Part shown: one piece after another, positions 52,046 through 60,674 of the stretch
Numbering within the stretch: position 1 is the first letter of the stretch
Layout: each line of letters begins with the position of its first letter
Source of the DNA: Pontibacter rufus
GTDB taxonomy: Bacteria > Bacteroidota > Bacteroidia > Cytophagales > Hymenobacteraceae
Direction: 5' to 3'
DNA: 64,000 bases
Assembly: GCF_015694705.1 (NCBI RefSeq)
Contig: NZ_JADQDR010000012.1
Coordinates: forward strand, 1 to 64,000
Position numbers and translations under genes: made by a program
The notes under the pieces: generated by a model
The model's input: the letters and a program-made list of their open reading frames with translations, nothing else
The model's database searches: none
What the model was told of the DNA's origin: nothing

Positions 52046-52441
52046 TTATTTTGTCCAGTTTTCGATTTTTATATTTTGTAAATGTTCAAAGTGCTTCTCA
52101 TTATTTGTGACCAAAGTCATTTCATTTACAATAGCCGTTGCTCCAATCAATAAATCAAAGTCATCCACAACATTGCCTTCTTTTCTAAGCCTTGCTTTCT
52201 CTTTGGCATAAATATCTAAAGCACTATAAATCGGGAGCTGTTTAAATTTGTCAGCCAGTTCATTAATAATAAGCCTGTTTTTTTCTGGATAAACACTCTT
52301 TTCAGCGCCAAATTTCAGTTCTGCAATGGTGATCTCCGAAATGAAGAGATTATCAAACCCTATTTTCTCAATTTTTTCAACAAGCCCAAATCTGCCTTTC
52401 AAGAAATAAATACAGATGTTTGTATCCAGCAGGTAATTCAT
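52046..52441 (-). CDS. PIN-domain toxin (VapC-like)
   Basis: A 131-residue PIN-domain RNase. The acidic site residues appear as MNYLLDTNICIYFL (D6), ITIAELKFGAE (E), and DDFDLLIGATAIVNEMTLVTNNEKHF (D residues). VapC toxins cut tRNA or rRNA and are held by a partner. Its ATG overlaps the antitoxin stop by one base. The gene is AT-rich and lies at the edge of an accessory island. Confidence 0.9.
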   Translation of the reverse strand: MNYLLDTNICIYFLKGRFGLVEKIEKIGFDNLFISEITIAELKFGAEKSVYPEKNRLIINELADKFKQLPIYSALDIYAKEKARLRKEGNVVDDFDLLIGATAIVNEMTLVTNNEKHFEHLQNIKIENWTK

Positions 52442-52683
52442 TATAAATCCTCAATTTGCCTGTCTGTATGCCTGCTTGCTCGTATTTTTTCAATCATTTC
52501 TTCCGCACTTTGGTCAGATTGCCAAGCACCAAATAATTCTTTCCACGAATCATCCTTAAGTTCTCTCTTTTGCTCTCTCAGAGAATCCGAAATCTTGCTG
52601 ATTAAATCAAGTTTTATATCGGCACTCAAGTTTTTAATCATGCCAAAAAAGTTATCTGCTATATCTATCCTGTTTGTTTTCAT
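52441..52683 (-). CDS. Antitoxin partner of the PIN-domain toxin
   Basis: An 80-residue acidic and basic, helical protein; it overlaps the toxin start by one base, the classic coupled arrangement. The N-terminal part has a small KTNRIDIADNFFGMIKNLSA strand-helix segment. It has no recognised DNA-binding fold, but should bind the toxin and repress the pair. The call depends on context. Confidence 0.78.
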   Translation of the reverse strand: MKTNRIDIADNFFGMIKNLSADIKLDLISKISDSLREQKRELKDDSWKELFGAWQSDQSAEEMIEKIRASRHTDRQIEDL

Positions 52684-52762
52684 GAAAATCCTGATTTTAA
52701 TCCATCAAATTAACGAGAATTATCAGGCTTTTGGTTTAGCTAACATTTGTCAATCCGAACTT

Positions 52763-52981
52763 TCATTGACGCAGGTTCTTGATAAAACCTAGGGTATCTA
52801 CATATTCCCGCGTCTTTCCTTTTTCAATGGCATATACCATCGCTAAGTCTTCAGCGTCTTCCTCCGTCAGTATTCTGGTCTTAATCCCCAACTTATTAGC
52901 TAATTGTATAATTGTATAAGCAGTGTTAACAGAGTCAGATTCGCTCGATAAAATGGCTGTTTTGATTTCTTTTAGGTTAAT
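52763..52981 (-). pseudogene. Broken orphan antitoxin fragment
   Basis: Reading leftward from about 52981, a frame gives NLKEIKTAILSSESDSVNTA, then a QLANKLGIKTRILTEEDAED stretch and a tail that ends GFIKNLRQ, with stop TGA at 52763-52765. The middle and end resemble small Bacteroidetes antitoxins. The frame has a TAA at 52982-52984 directly upstream and no ATG before the conserved part, so the N-terminus is lost or uses a rare start. No toxin gene lies beside it. Confidence 0.6.
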
Positions 52982-53020
52982 TTATCTTGAATTATCAGTA
53001 ATATAATTCTGTATTCAAAT

Positions 53021-53090
53021 GCGCTCTGGCGTTACTCGTGCAGCCGATGGGCGAAGCAAAGCTGATCCTAAGTGCGGCACTTTATTAGGC
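53021..53090. repeat. GC-rich structured spacer in an AT-rich island
   Basis: A 70-base GC-rich block between two AT-rich coding remnants, ending 6 bases from the stop codon of the secreted protein at 53097. It contains AAGTGC-G-GCACTT (53070-53082), flanked by CCT/AGG. It somewhat recalls cassette recombination sites, but no paired R'/R'' motifs are convincing. Confidence 0.4.
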
Positions 53091-53096
53091 GATGAT

Positions 53097-53693
53097 TTAC
53101 TTTGCTACAGCTTCATATTCTTTTACTGCAGCAGATGTCATTTCAATTAGCTCTTTTAGTTTGGTGCTTTGATTTTGCTTATAGTATATGTTTGGCTTAC
53201 CATTATCAAAGGTTTCAAATTTCAAAGCATAGTCACTTACTTTCTTTTCTGATGAGACATTTGGCGTGATTAACTTGAGTTTGTGGAAAAATGAATGACT
53301 TACAACTTGTCTCACTTCTACTGGCTTACTTCCTTTTGTTCTAATTAACATAGTTGGAGCTTCTATTTGCTCTTTCTCTATCCTTTGTCTATTAAGAGCA
53401 TAGAGCTTGGCTGGACTCGCTTTAGGAAGCTTTACAGTTTCATACCTGTTACACTTGTCGAACTTTTTCAAGAACGACTGTTTGTTTTTTACCCAGAACA
53501 AGTACTGGTTATTTTCGGAATCACAAGGGTTAATTGCAGGTAGTCTTCCTGAACTATAGTAAGTGTAGATTAGGAAAGTGTCCACACCCTCCGACTTCAT
53601 GCTGTCAATGTAGCTGTTTACTTTCTCTTCTACCACTTGCGCCTTTGATGTAGCCGTAAGAATAAACATAAGAATACAAGCTACTCGCATCAT
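53097..53693 (-). CDS. Secreted hypothetical protein, paralogue of 9109-9735
   Basis: A 198-residue protein with a signal ending in SKAQ. It shares DTFLIYT, the FWVKNKQSFLKKFDKCNR block and the VSHSFFHKL block with the protein at 9109-9735, but lacks most of its Cys. It is AT-rich, as is its paralogue, and likewise sits beside a broken toxin-antitoxin gene. No known domain is recognised. The spacer to mutY (53694-54089) has no well-supported gene. Confidence 0.72.
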   Translation of the reverse strand: MMRVACILMFILTATSKAQVVEEKVNSYIDSMKSEGVDTFLIYTYYSSGRLPAINPCDSENNQYLFWVKNKQSFLKKFDKCNRYETVKLPKASPAKLYALNRQRIEKEQIEAPTMLIRTKGSKPVEVRQVVSHSFFHKLKLITPNVSSEKKVSDYALKFETFDNGKPNIYYKQNQSTKLKELIEMTSAAVKEYEAVAK

Positions 53694-54089
53694 TCCATTA
53701 CACTTTCAAATTCTTCTTTTCTATAATTACAACGGCTAGGCTAAGGCACGCTTTGGTGTGTTTTAGTTTTTGTTGTGCTGCGATTTTCTTGTTCTTTCAA
53801 TAACCCAAGAGCCAATGGCTATCAGATTTAATGTGCAAACTATTCGAGGGAAAATCTTCCCCAGCTTTCCTAAACACGCTAATATCATACATACTTTATA
53901 CAAGATATGTAAAAAAAGCCTCCGCTTAGTATGAATACCGAAGAAATAAAAACAACTGCTGTCAGCAAAAGAAATCTCATGCTTTAGCAAGCATAAGTAT
54001 AGGCGGCCTGATACCTAAATCCCAACAAAACATTAATTTGCCTGTTCTTCTGAATCCTGCTATCAACTCCAGGTATAAACCAACGCTGT
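53694..54089. other. AT-rich spacer before mutY
   Basis: A 75-codon leftward frame at 53763-53990 has membrane-like composition but no other support. A short GC-rich segment (53731-53760) resembles the style of 53021-53090. One AAGTATA word at 53995 marks the right-hand edge of a 2-kb stretch free of that word. Confidence 0.35.
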
Positions 54090-55181
54090 ATGCAAGCCAC
54101 CGACCATACTTACTTTGCTCGCACCCTCCTCACCTGGTACGGGCAGCACAAACGCAGCCTGCCCTGGCGCGATACCATTAACCCCTACTTTATATGGCTG
54201 TCGGAGGTAATTTTGCAGCAGACGCGCGTGGCGCAGGGCCTCCCCTATTATCATAAGTTTGTGCAGGCTTACCCTACGGTGCAAGCACTGGCGGCTGCGC
54301 CTGAAGATGAAGTATTGCGGCTGTGGCAGGGACTGGGCTATTACTCCAGGGCCAGGAACATGCACCACACGGCAAAGTTGGTAGCAGACAAGTATAACGG
54401 CCACTTTCCGGACAAGTATAGCGAGCTGCTGAAGTTGAAGGGCGTGGGCAGCTATACCGCCGCCGCCATTGCTGCCTTTGCTTTCCGGGAGCAGGTGGCG
54501 GTGCTGGACGGCAACGTGTTCCGGGTGCTGGCGCGTGTGTTTGGCATAACGGATGATATTGCTGCCCCTGCATCCAGAAAAGTATTTCAGCAATTGGCGG
54601 ATAAGCTGGTGCCTGCTGAGGCGCCTGACACCTACAACCAGGCCATTATGGAATTTGGCGCCATCCAGTGCACGCCCCTGATGCCCGACTGCCTGTTTTG
54701 TCCGCTGCAACAAAGCTGCTTTGCCTTTAACCATGGCATGGTGCAGGAGCTGCCCGTAAAATCAAAGGCGAAAGCAGCGCGGCCACGTTACTTCCATTAC
54801 ATTGTGTTTGTATTTGAGGGAAGCTACTACCTGCGCAAGCGGCTGGAGGGCGACATCTGGCAGGGCTTGTATGATTTTTACCTGTACGAGAGCGACGACA
54901 AAAACCTGCGGCCGGAAGCGCTGCTGCAGGAACTGGAAGCGGCAGGCATACCGGTGCAGGAGGCCCAACTGCAATTGCCGCATAAAGACTATAAACATAC
55001 CCTCACTCACCAGAAAATCACGGCTCGATTTTATCAAATAAAGCTGAATACACGTTTAAGGGAGCAGGTATTGCAGGAAACCCGGCTGGCCCTGTATACC
55101 CCTGAAAAAATAGAGGAATTACCGAAGTCGGTTCTTATCAGCAGCTATTTGAAAGATGCAAAAGTTTTAGTAAATTTATAA
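54090..55181 (+). CDS. mutY: A/G-specific adenine DNA glycosylase
   Basis: A 363-residue enzyme that removes A mispaired with 8-oxoguanine. Catalytic E39 (WLSEVILQQTRV) and D140 (VLDGNVFRV) are present, along with helix-hairpin-helix LKGVGSYTAAAIAAF and the 4Fe-4S Cys C194, C201, C204 and C210. The C-terminal NUDIX-like 8-oxoG recognition domain begins around residue 235. It starts the mutY-ssb-gldE-gldD run conserved in this phylum. Confidence 0.96.
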   Translation: MQATDHTYFARTLLTWYGQHKRSLPWRDTINPYFIWLSEVILQQTRVAQGLPYYHKFVQAYPTVQALAAAPEDEVLRLWQGLGYYSRARNMHHTAKLVADKYNGHFPDKYSELLKLKGVGSYTAAAIAAFAFREQVAVLDGNVFRVLARVFGITDDIAAPASRKVFQQLADKLVPAEAPDTYNQAIMEFGAIQCTPLMPDCLFCPLQQSCFAFNHGMVQELPVKSKAKAARPRYFHYIVFVFEGSYYLRKRLEGDIWQGLYDFYLYESDDKNLRPEALLQELEAAGIPVQEAQLQLPHKDYKHTLTHQKITARFYQIKLNTRLREQVLQETRLALYTPEKIEELPKSVLISSYLKDAKVLVNL

Positions 55182-55288
55182 ACTGAACTATTCTGAAAGT
55201 CAAAGCATTCAGATATTCAGTATGCCATATTGCCTCCGGCTAGGTTGCCGGAGTAGCCCAAATAATTAAATACTAAAGACAAGAAAGC

Positions 55289-55765
55289 ATGGCAAGTGTA
55301 AACAAAGTAATTCTGGTTGGGAACTTAGGTAAGGACCCCGAAGTACGTCACCTGGAAGGCGGCGTGGCGGTAGCAAGATTCTCCCTGGCTACTTCCGAAA
55401 CTTTTAAAGACAAAAACGGTCAGAAGCAGGAGCGTACCGAGTGGCACAACATTGTGTTATGGCGCGGCTTGGCCGAAGTAGCGGAGAAATACCTGCGCAA
55501 AGGCCAGTCGGTGTACATCGAAGGCAAAATACGCTCTAACAACTACCAGGACAAAGAAGGCGTGCAACGCTACAGCACCGAGATTGTAGCCGACAACATG
55601 ACCATGCTGGGCGGCCGCAGTGACAATGGTAATGGCAACAGCGGCAATTATCAGGAACAACCGGCAACGGCACAGGCTTCAGGCAACTTTGGTGGCGGAT
55701 CTGCTTCGTCCCAGGGCAATGCTTCGGCTTTCCAGAACGACGAGCCGGACGACCTGCCGTTCTAA
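55289..55765 (+). CDS. ssb: Single-stranded DNA-binding protein
   Basis: A 158-residue OB-fold protein: [20 protein letters not shown], then [22 protein letters not shown]; a Gly/Asn/Gln-rich linker (105-145) and the acidic tip DEPDDLPF that recruits partner proteins such as RecG. It coats single-stranded DNA in replication and repair. A 7-bp hairpin (55234-55253) lies in its leader. Confidence 0.96.
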   Translation: MASVNKVILVGNLGKDPEVRHLEGGVAVARFSLATSETFKDKNGQKQERTEWHNIVLWRGLAEVAEKYLRKGQSVYIEGKIRSNNYQDKEGVQRYSTEIVADNMTMLGGRSDNGNGNSGNYQEQPATAQASGNFGGGSASSQGNASAFQNDEPDDLPF

Positions 55766-55791
55766 CCTATGTTTAACTAAATCCATTAATT

Positions 55792-57162
55792 TTGGAAAGT
55801 ACAGATTCCGGCGACCCCCTGAGTTATAGTTTACTGCAATTACTCCAGAACGATTATACCTTACAAAGTATAGAATATCTGGCCGCTATACTTACGGGGT
55901 TCCTGCTTTTGCTGCTCTCTGCCCTCACTTCGGGGGCAGAGGCAGCTTTTTTCTCTCTCAGCGAGCAGGAGATAGCCCGGTGCCGCACAAGCACCCGCAA
56001 ATCCGAGATGCTGGTATACAGCCTCCTGCAAAATCCACGTAAACTGCTTACCAACATCCTGGTGCTCAACAACGGCATCAACGTCAGCCTCATCATGCTG
56101 TTTGCGTATGTGGCCTGGCTGGTGTTCGGCACCAGGTCGTTGCCAGCCGCTATCATTGTTGGCGGCGCATTGTTGCTCACTTTTCTGATTGTATTCTGCG
56201 GCGAGGTGTTGCCCAAAGTATATGCCCAGAAAAAACGGCTCGATATAGCCCGGCGCACCGCCCCTTTCCTGCGGGCCCTGCAAACAATTACGAGCCCGCT
56301 CTCGCGGGTACTGATGGCAATCAGCGGCTACATCGAGAAGCATTACATGATCCGGGGCTACAACCATACCATCGAAGATCTGCACCACAGCCTGGACGTG
56401 GCCCTCACCAACGAGGAGTCATCGCCGGAGGAGCGGCGAATTTTGCGGGGTGTGGTTAACTTCGGCTCTATTACCGTAAGGCAGATCATGCGTCCCCGCG
56501 TGGACATGGAAGCTTTCAGCACGACGGCTACATTGCCGCAACTGCTGCCCCGCATTGTGCAGTGGGGTTATTCGCGCATTCCGGTATACACCGAAAGCAC
56601 CGACAAAATTGAAGGTATACTTTACATCAAGGATTTATTGCCCCACCTGCACGAGGGCGAAAACTTTAACTGGCAGCAACTGATACGGCCGCCATTCTTT
56701 GTGCCCGAAACGCAGCGCATCTCCGATCTTTTCCAGAACTTTAAGGAAAAACATGTGCACATGGCCATTGTGGTGAATGAGTATGGCGCCACCTCCGGCC
56801 TGCTTACACTCGAGGATATTGTAGAAGAGATTGTAGGGGAGATTAACGATGAGTTTGATGACGACGATGACATTATCTACTCTCAACTCGATGAAAATAC
56901 TTTTATATTTGACGGAAAGACTTCGCTGCACGACTTTTGTAAGATAACAGAAGCGCCTTTTGATGCCTTTAACGAAGTTAAAGGCGACAACGAAACAGTA
57001 GCCGGACTGATGCTGGCACTGTTCTCCCGCATTCCGCGGGCAGGCGAGCGCACTTCTTATGGCCGTTTCCATTTTACGGTCGAGTCGGCGGACTCAAAGC
57101 GCGTCAAACGGGTTAAGATAAATGTTGCTACTAAAAAAGAACAATATAACAAAGCTGGCTAA
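55792..57162 (+). CDS. gldE: Gliding motility-associated protein GldE
   Basis: A 456-residue inner-membrane protein of the CorC/HlyC (UPF0053) type: a DUF21/CNNM membrane part with about three to four segments (30-170), a CBS pair (about 215-340: [33 protein letters not shown]), and a CorC/HlyC C-terminal domain. GldE works with GldD in gliding or type IX secretion in Flavobacterium. The start is TTG at 55792; no ATG is near. It overlaps gldD by 41 bases. Confidence 0.9.
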   Translation: MESTDSGDPLSYSLLQLLQNDYTLQSIEYLAAILTGFLLLLLSALTSGAEAAFFSLSEQEIARCRTSTRKSEMLVYSLLQNPRKLLTNILVLNNGINVSLIMLFAYVAWLVFGTRSLPAAIIVGGALLLTFLIVFCGEVLPKVYAQKKRLDIARRTAPFLRALQTITSPLSRVLMAISGYIEKHYMIRGYNHTIEDLHHSLDVALTNEESSPEERRILRGVVNFGSITVRQIMRPRVDMEAFSTTATLPQLLPRIVQWGYSRIPVYTESTDKIEGILYIKDLLPHLHEGENFNWQQLIRPPFFVPETQRISDLFQNFKEKHVHMAIVVNEYGATSGLLTLEDIVEEIVGEINDEFDDDDDIIYSQLDENTFIFDGKTSLHDFCKITEAPFDAFNEVKGDNETVAGLMLALFSRIPRAGERTSYGRFHFTVESADSKRVKRVKINVATKKEQYNKAG

Positions 57163-57742
57163 GCTGCAGGTATGGCTGTGGTTGGGTTTAGCGGCTGCTG
57201 TGGCCGCCTGCAGTGCCGAGTATACGCCCAAGCCCAAAGGCTACAACCGCATCGATTTGCCGCCTGCCGCCTACCAGCCGCTACCGGATCAGCATCCCTA
57301 TACTTTCGAGTACTCTAAATATGCCAAAATCCGTCCGGATTCTTCGGGCATTGCGCAGCCGCACTGGATAAACATTATTTACCCCTCGCTGGGCGCAAAT
57401 GTGCAGCTCACTTACAAAAGCATCGGCCATAGCGACAAAATGCTGAATGACCTGATTGAAGACTCCCGCAAGCTCACGTCCAAGCACCAGATAAAAGCCT
57501 ATTCTATCGAAGAGTCAGAGATTAAGACGCCTGCCGGTGATATAGCTTCGGTATTTGAGCTGACCGGAGAAGTTCCCAGCCAGTTCCAGTTTTATGTAAC
57601 CGACTCTACAGAGCACTTCCTGCGTGGCGCCTTATACTTTAAAACCGCCACTGCCAACGACTCGCTGGCCCCTGTGATCGAGTATGTAAAAAAGGACATC
57701 GTGCACCTGCTCAACACGCTGGAGTGGAAGGACAAGCAGTAG
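57122..57742 (+). CDS. gldD: Gliding motility lipoprotein GldD
   Basis: A 206-residue lipoprotein (lipobox VAACS). The mature start [19 protein letters not shown], the [19 protein letters not shown] segment and the [15 protein letters not shown] segment match the GldD family. It sits in the periplasmic leaflet and is required for gliding in Flavobacterium. Its ATG at 57122 lies inside the gldE 3' end, so translation is likely coupled. Confidence 0.92.
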   Translation: MLLLKKNNITKLAKLQVWLWLGLAAAVAACSAEYTPKPKGYNRIDLPPAAYQPLPDQHPYTFEYSKYAKIRPDSSGIAQPHWINIIYPSLGANVQLTYKSIGHSDKMLNDLIEDSRKLTSKHQIKAYSIEESEIKTPAGDIASVFELTGEVPSQFQFYVTDSTEHFLRGALYFKTATANDSLAPVIEYVKKDIVHLLNTLEWKDKQ

Positions 57743-57752
57743 CTCCAAAGAC

Positions 57753-57777
57753 CTCGCAGTGTGCGCAGTTCTGCGAG
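57753..57777 (+). repeat. Short inverted repeat beside an orphan gene
   Basis: CTCGCAG and CTGCGAG (7 bp) bracket an 11-base loop. The sequence lies between gldD and the AT-rich orphan at 57852 and may be a dispersed palindrome or a weak terminator. Confidence 0.4.
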
Positions 57778-57851
57778 CGTCTGAATAGGATAGCTGTTAT
57801 TGAGGCGCTGCAGCTTAAGCCTTTTAAGAAAGAGTAGCATCAAGCATAGGC

Positions 57852-58352
57852 ATGAACAGTAAATACTTAAACTCAAGATATATAGTTCCTGCTGTTACAG
57901 CTTTGATATTGGTGTACATCTTGGTTCCAAAGTATGATTTCACCTATTACAAGCTTCCTCCTGAAGATACCTATGTCACCAAGGTAGAGTACAGCAGCAT
58001 TTTTAAAGGAAACTATACTTATTTTACTGTAGGTAAGTACAATAAATGGGCAATTCCTAAAAGCTTTGTACATCCTGTTTATTCCGGGTGGACTGGTGCT
58101 TATGATGTCTTTCTTTCATCTACTAGCGGAAACATAAAAATATATGGGTTCAATGGTTATTTTGAGACCGCTAACCTAAGTAGCCACTTTAGTTTTGAAA
58201 AAGTTAGCACCGATCGGCAAGGATCGAAAGAATGGGCAAGTATGAAGGTCCGCCCCAGAAGTACATTTATGTATCTAGTGGCGATTAATGGAATAAGAGG
58301 TGGGTCTTATAGCCAATACTTCTTTTCAACAACCCACCGATACCAAATATAA
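57852..58352 (+). CDS. Orphan membrane-anchored hypothetical protein
   Basis: A 166-residue protein with an N-terminal membrane segment (YIVPAVTALILVYILVP) and a beta-rich, aromatic-rich remainder. It is AT-rich and breaks the otherwise core run of gldD and recG, with a palindrome on one side and a strong terminator on the other. No family is recognised; it may be recently acquired. Confidence 0.68.
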   Translation: MNSKYLNSRYIVPAVTALILVYILVPKYDFTYYKLPPEDTYVTKVEYSSIFKGNYTYFTVGKYNKWAIPKSFVHPVYSGWTGAYDVFLSSTSGNIKIYGFNGYFETANLSSHFSFEKVSTDRQGSKEWASMKVRPRSTFMYLVAINGIRGGSYSQYFFSTTHRYQI

Positions 58353-58386
58353 AGCCCCGGCAGCATTTACTCCTGTCGGGGCTTTT
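58351..58386 (+). terminator. Terminator between the orphan gene and recG
   Basis: The stem AAAGCCCCGGCAG/CTGTCGGGGCTTT (one G-U pair) with a 9-base loop is followed by T. It overlaps the upstream part of the longest recG frame, which supports the later recG start. Confidence 0.85.
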
Positions 58387-58441
58387 GCTTATTTTTGCAA
58401 TCTATACTTGCCATACTTTCACCCAGAGTAAACCAGAGGTC

Positions 58442-60541
58442 TTGAGCAACTTTTTCCATACAAAGCTGGAGTACCTGAAAGGCGTGGGGCCGATGCGCGC
58501 GGAGCTGTTACAGAAAGAGCTCAACATGTTCACCTACGGCGACCTCATCCAGCATTATCCGTTCCGCTACCTCGACCGCACACAGTTCTACAAAGTAGCC
58601 GAGTTGGACGAGAGCATGCCCTACGTGCAGGTGCGTGGCCGCATCAGGGGAAAAGAAGTGCTGGGCGAAGGACGCAAGCAACGCCTGGCAGCCACGCTGG
58701 TAGACGAGGACGGAGACCAACTGGAACTAGTATGGTTTAAGGGCGTGAAGTGGATGCAGAAAACGCTGAAAAACCACACCGATTACATCGTGTTTGGCAA
58801 GCCCACCGAATTTAACGGCCGTTATAGTATGGCGCACCCCGAGCTGGAAGAACTGGCGGAGGAGAAACAAACCACCGCTTTTCTGCAGCCCGTTTACCAT
58901 ACTACCGAAAAGCTAAAAGCGCACCGCATCGACAGCAAAGTCATCAGCAAGATGATGGAACATTTGCTGAAGGTGGCGCTGCCACAGGTGCAGGAAACCC
59001 TATCGGAAGAGCTGATTGACCACTACCGGCTGATGGACAAGCGCAATGCGCTGCGCAACATTCACTTCCCGGAGTCGGCGGAGAAGTATAAAGCGGCCAC
59101 CTTCCGGCTCAAGTTTGAAGAGCTGTTTTACATACAGCTGCGCCTGTTCCGGCAGAAACTCGTGCGCAAAGCCGACCTGAAAGGGCAGGTGTTCAACCAC
59201 GTGCCTACCCTCAACGAGTTCTACAAGAATCACCTCACCTTCGACCTTACCAACGCGCAGAAGCGCGTGGTAAAGGAAATATACGCTGACCTGACCTCGG
59301 GCAAGCAAATGAACCGGTTGCTGCAAGGCGATGTAGGTTCGGGCAAAACCATCGTCGCTTTTATCACCATGTTGATTGCGGCTGATAACGGCGCACAATC
59401 CGTGCTGATGGCCCCTACCGAAATTCTGGCTGACCAGCACTATGTGGGGCTGAAGAAATTTGCCGATAGCCTGGGCATCAACCTGGGCAAACTCACCGGC
59501 TCTACCAAAGCCAGCGAACGCAAAATACTGCACGAACAGCTGCGCTCCGGCGACATGAAAATGATTGTGGGCACGCACGCGCTGCTCGAAGATGTAGTTC
59601 AATTCCAGAACCTGGGACTCTGTATTGTGGACGAGCAGCACCGCTTCGGCGTGGAGCAACGCTCCAAGCTATGGCGCAAAAACCCGCGCATCATTCCGCA
59701 TGTGCTCGTGATGACAGCGACGCCAATTCCGCGCACCCTGGCTATGACCCTGTATGGCGACCTGGATGTATCTGTGATAGACGAAATGCCAGCAGGACGT
59801 AAAGATATCATTACGGTGCATCGCTTCGATTCGCACCGCCTGCGCGTATTCCAGTTTATCCGGAATGAAGTGAAGTTGGGCCGCCAGGTATACATCGTGT
59901 ATCCGCTGATTGAGGAATCGGAGCAGATGGAGAACTACAAAGACCTGATGGACGGCTACGAGAGCGTGAAACGGGCCTTTCCGGAGCTAAAGGTAAGTAT
60001 GGTGCATGGCAAAATGAAGTCGCAGGACAAAGACTTTGAGATGCAGCGTTTCGTGAAGAATGAAACACAGATAATGGTAGCAACCACCGTAATTGAAGTT
60101 GGGGTGAACGTGCCCAATGCTTCGGTGATGGTGATAGAAAGTGCGGAACGCTTTGGACTGTCGCAACTGCACCAGTTGCGCGGGCGAGTGGGGCGTGGTG
60201 CGGAACAGAGCTACTGCATTCTGATGACAGGTTACAAACTGAGCAAAGACAGCAAAACACGCCTGGAGACGATGGTGCGCACCAACAACGGCTTCGAGAT
60301 TGCCGACATCGACCTGAAACTACGCGGCCCCGGCGATTTGATGGGCACCCAGCAAAGCGGCGTACTGGATTTGCTCATTTCCGATCTGGCCAAAGATGCC
60401 CCTATCCTACAGGAAGCGCGGGCAGCGGCGCAGCGTGTTCTGGAAGCAGATCCGCAACTGGACCAGCCACCAAATGCCAATATCCTAAGGCATATTAAAT
60501 CCCTGAGTGCGAATGCGGTAAACTGGAGCCGGATTAGCTAA
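58442..60541 (+). CDS. recG: ATP-dependent DNA helicase RecG
   Basis: A 699-residue branch-migrating helicase that rescues stalled forks and processes Holliday junctions. The wedge domain is N-terminal (KLEYLKGVGPMRAELL). The helicase core has GDVGSGKT, the DEQHRFG box, MTATPIPRTLAMT, and the motif VI segment QLHQLRGRVGRG. The TTG at 58442 (SNFFHTKLEYLKGVGP) is used instead of the longest frame, which would run through the terminator hairpin. Confidence 0.95.
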   Translation: MSNFFHTKLEYLKGVGPMRAELLQKELNMFTYGDLIQHYPFRYLDRTQFYKVAELDESMPYVQVRGRIRGKEVLGEGRKQRLAATLVDEDGDQLELVWFKGVKWMQKTLKNHTDYIVFGKPTEFNGRYSMAHPELEELAEEKQTTAFLQPVYHTTEKLKAHRIDSKVISKMMEHLLKVALPQVQETLSEELIDHYRLMDKRNALRNIHFPESAEKYKAATFRLKFEELFYIQLRLFRQKLVRKADLKGQVFNHVPTLNEFYKNHLTFDLTNAQKRVVKEIYADLTSGKQMNRLLQGDVGSGKTIVAFITMLIAADNGAQSVLMAPTEILADQHYVGLKKFADSLGINLGKLTGSTKASERKILHEQLRSGDMKMIVGTHALLEDVVQFQNLGLCIVDEQHRFGVEQRSKLWRKNPRIIPHVLVMTATPIPRTLAMTLYGDLDVSVIDEMPAGRKDIITVHRFDSHRLRVFQFIRNEVKLGRQVYIVYPLIEESEQMENYKDLMDGYESVKRAFPELKVSMVHGKMKSQDKDFEMQRFVKNETQIMVATTVIEVGVNVPNASVMVIESAERFGLSQLHQLRGRVGRGAEQSYCILMTGYKLSKDSKTRLETMVRTNNGFEIADIDLKLRGPGDLMGTQQSGVLDLLISDLAKDAPILQEARAAAQRVLEADPQLDQPPNANILRHIKSLSANAVNWSRIS

Positions 60542-60600
60542 GATCCTTGCTTTGCCAGCATAAGTTTACAGCAGACTTTATGGCAAAAGCACCTGCTAAA

Positions 60601-60634
60601 TAAAAAGGCATGATTTCACGCGAAACCATGCCTT
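60601..60634 (-). terminator. Terminator after the GT2 gene
   Basis: The stem AAGGCATG/CATGCCTT plus four further pairs lies 41 bases past the GT2 stop codon and, read leftward, is followed by TTTTTATTTA. It is shared with recG, which converges on it. Confidence 0.82.
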
Positions 60635-60674
60635 CCATACTATACACCTGGTGTTATACTTTCCTCACACAAGT

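Noticed and set aside
53021-53760. Integron attC sites around the secreted paralogue
   Set aside because: Paired R'/R'' core motifs are not convincing and no integrase is in the window, so the site is listed only as a structured spacer.
53763-53990. A 75-codon leftward frame with hydrophobic stretches before mutY
   Set aside because: No recognisable family, no promoter or coupling, and the AT-rich sequence makes such frames common; kept only as a note in the spacer entry.
58385-58441. Extended N-terminus of recG from a TTG at 58385
   Set aside because: It would begin inside the upstream terminator hairpin and adds a non-conserved stretch before the wedge domain.
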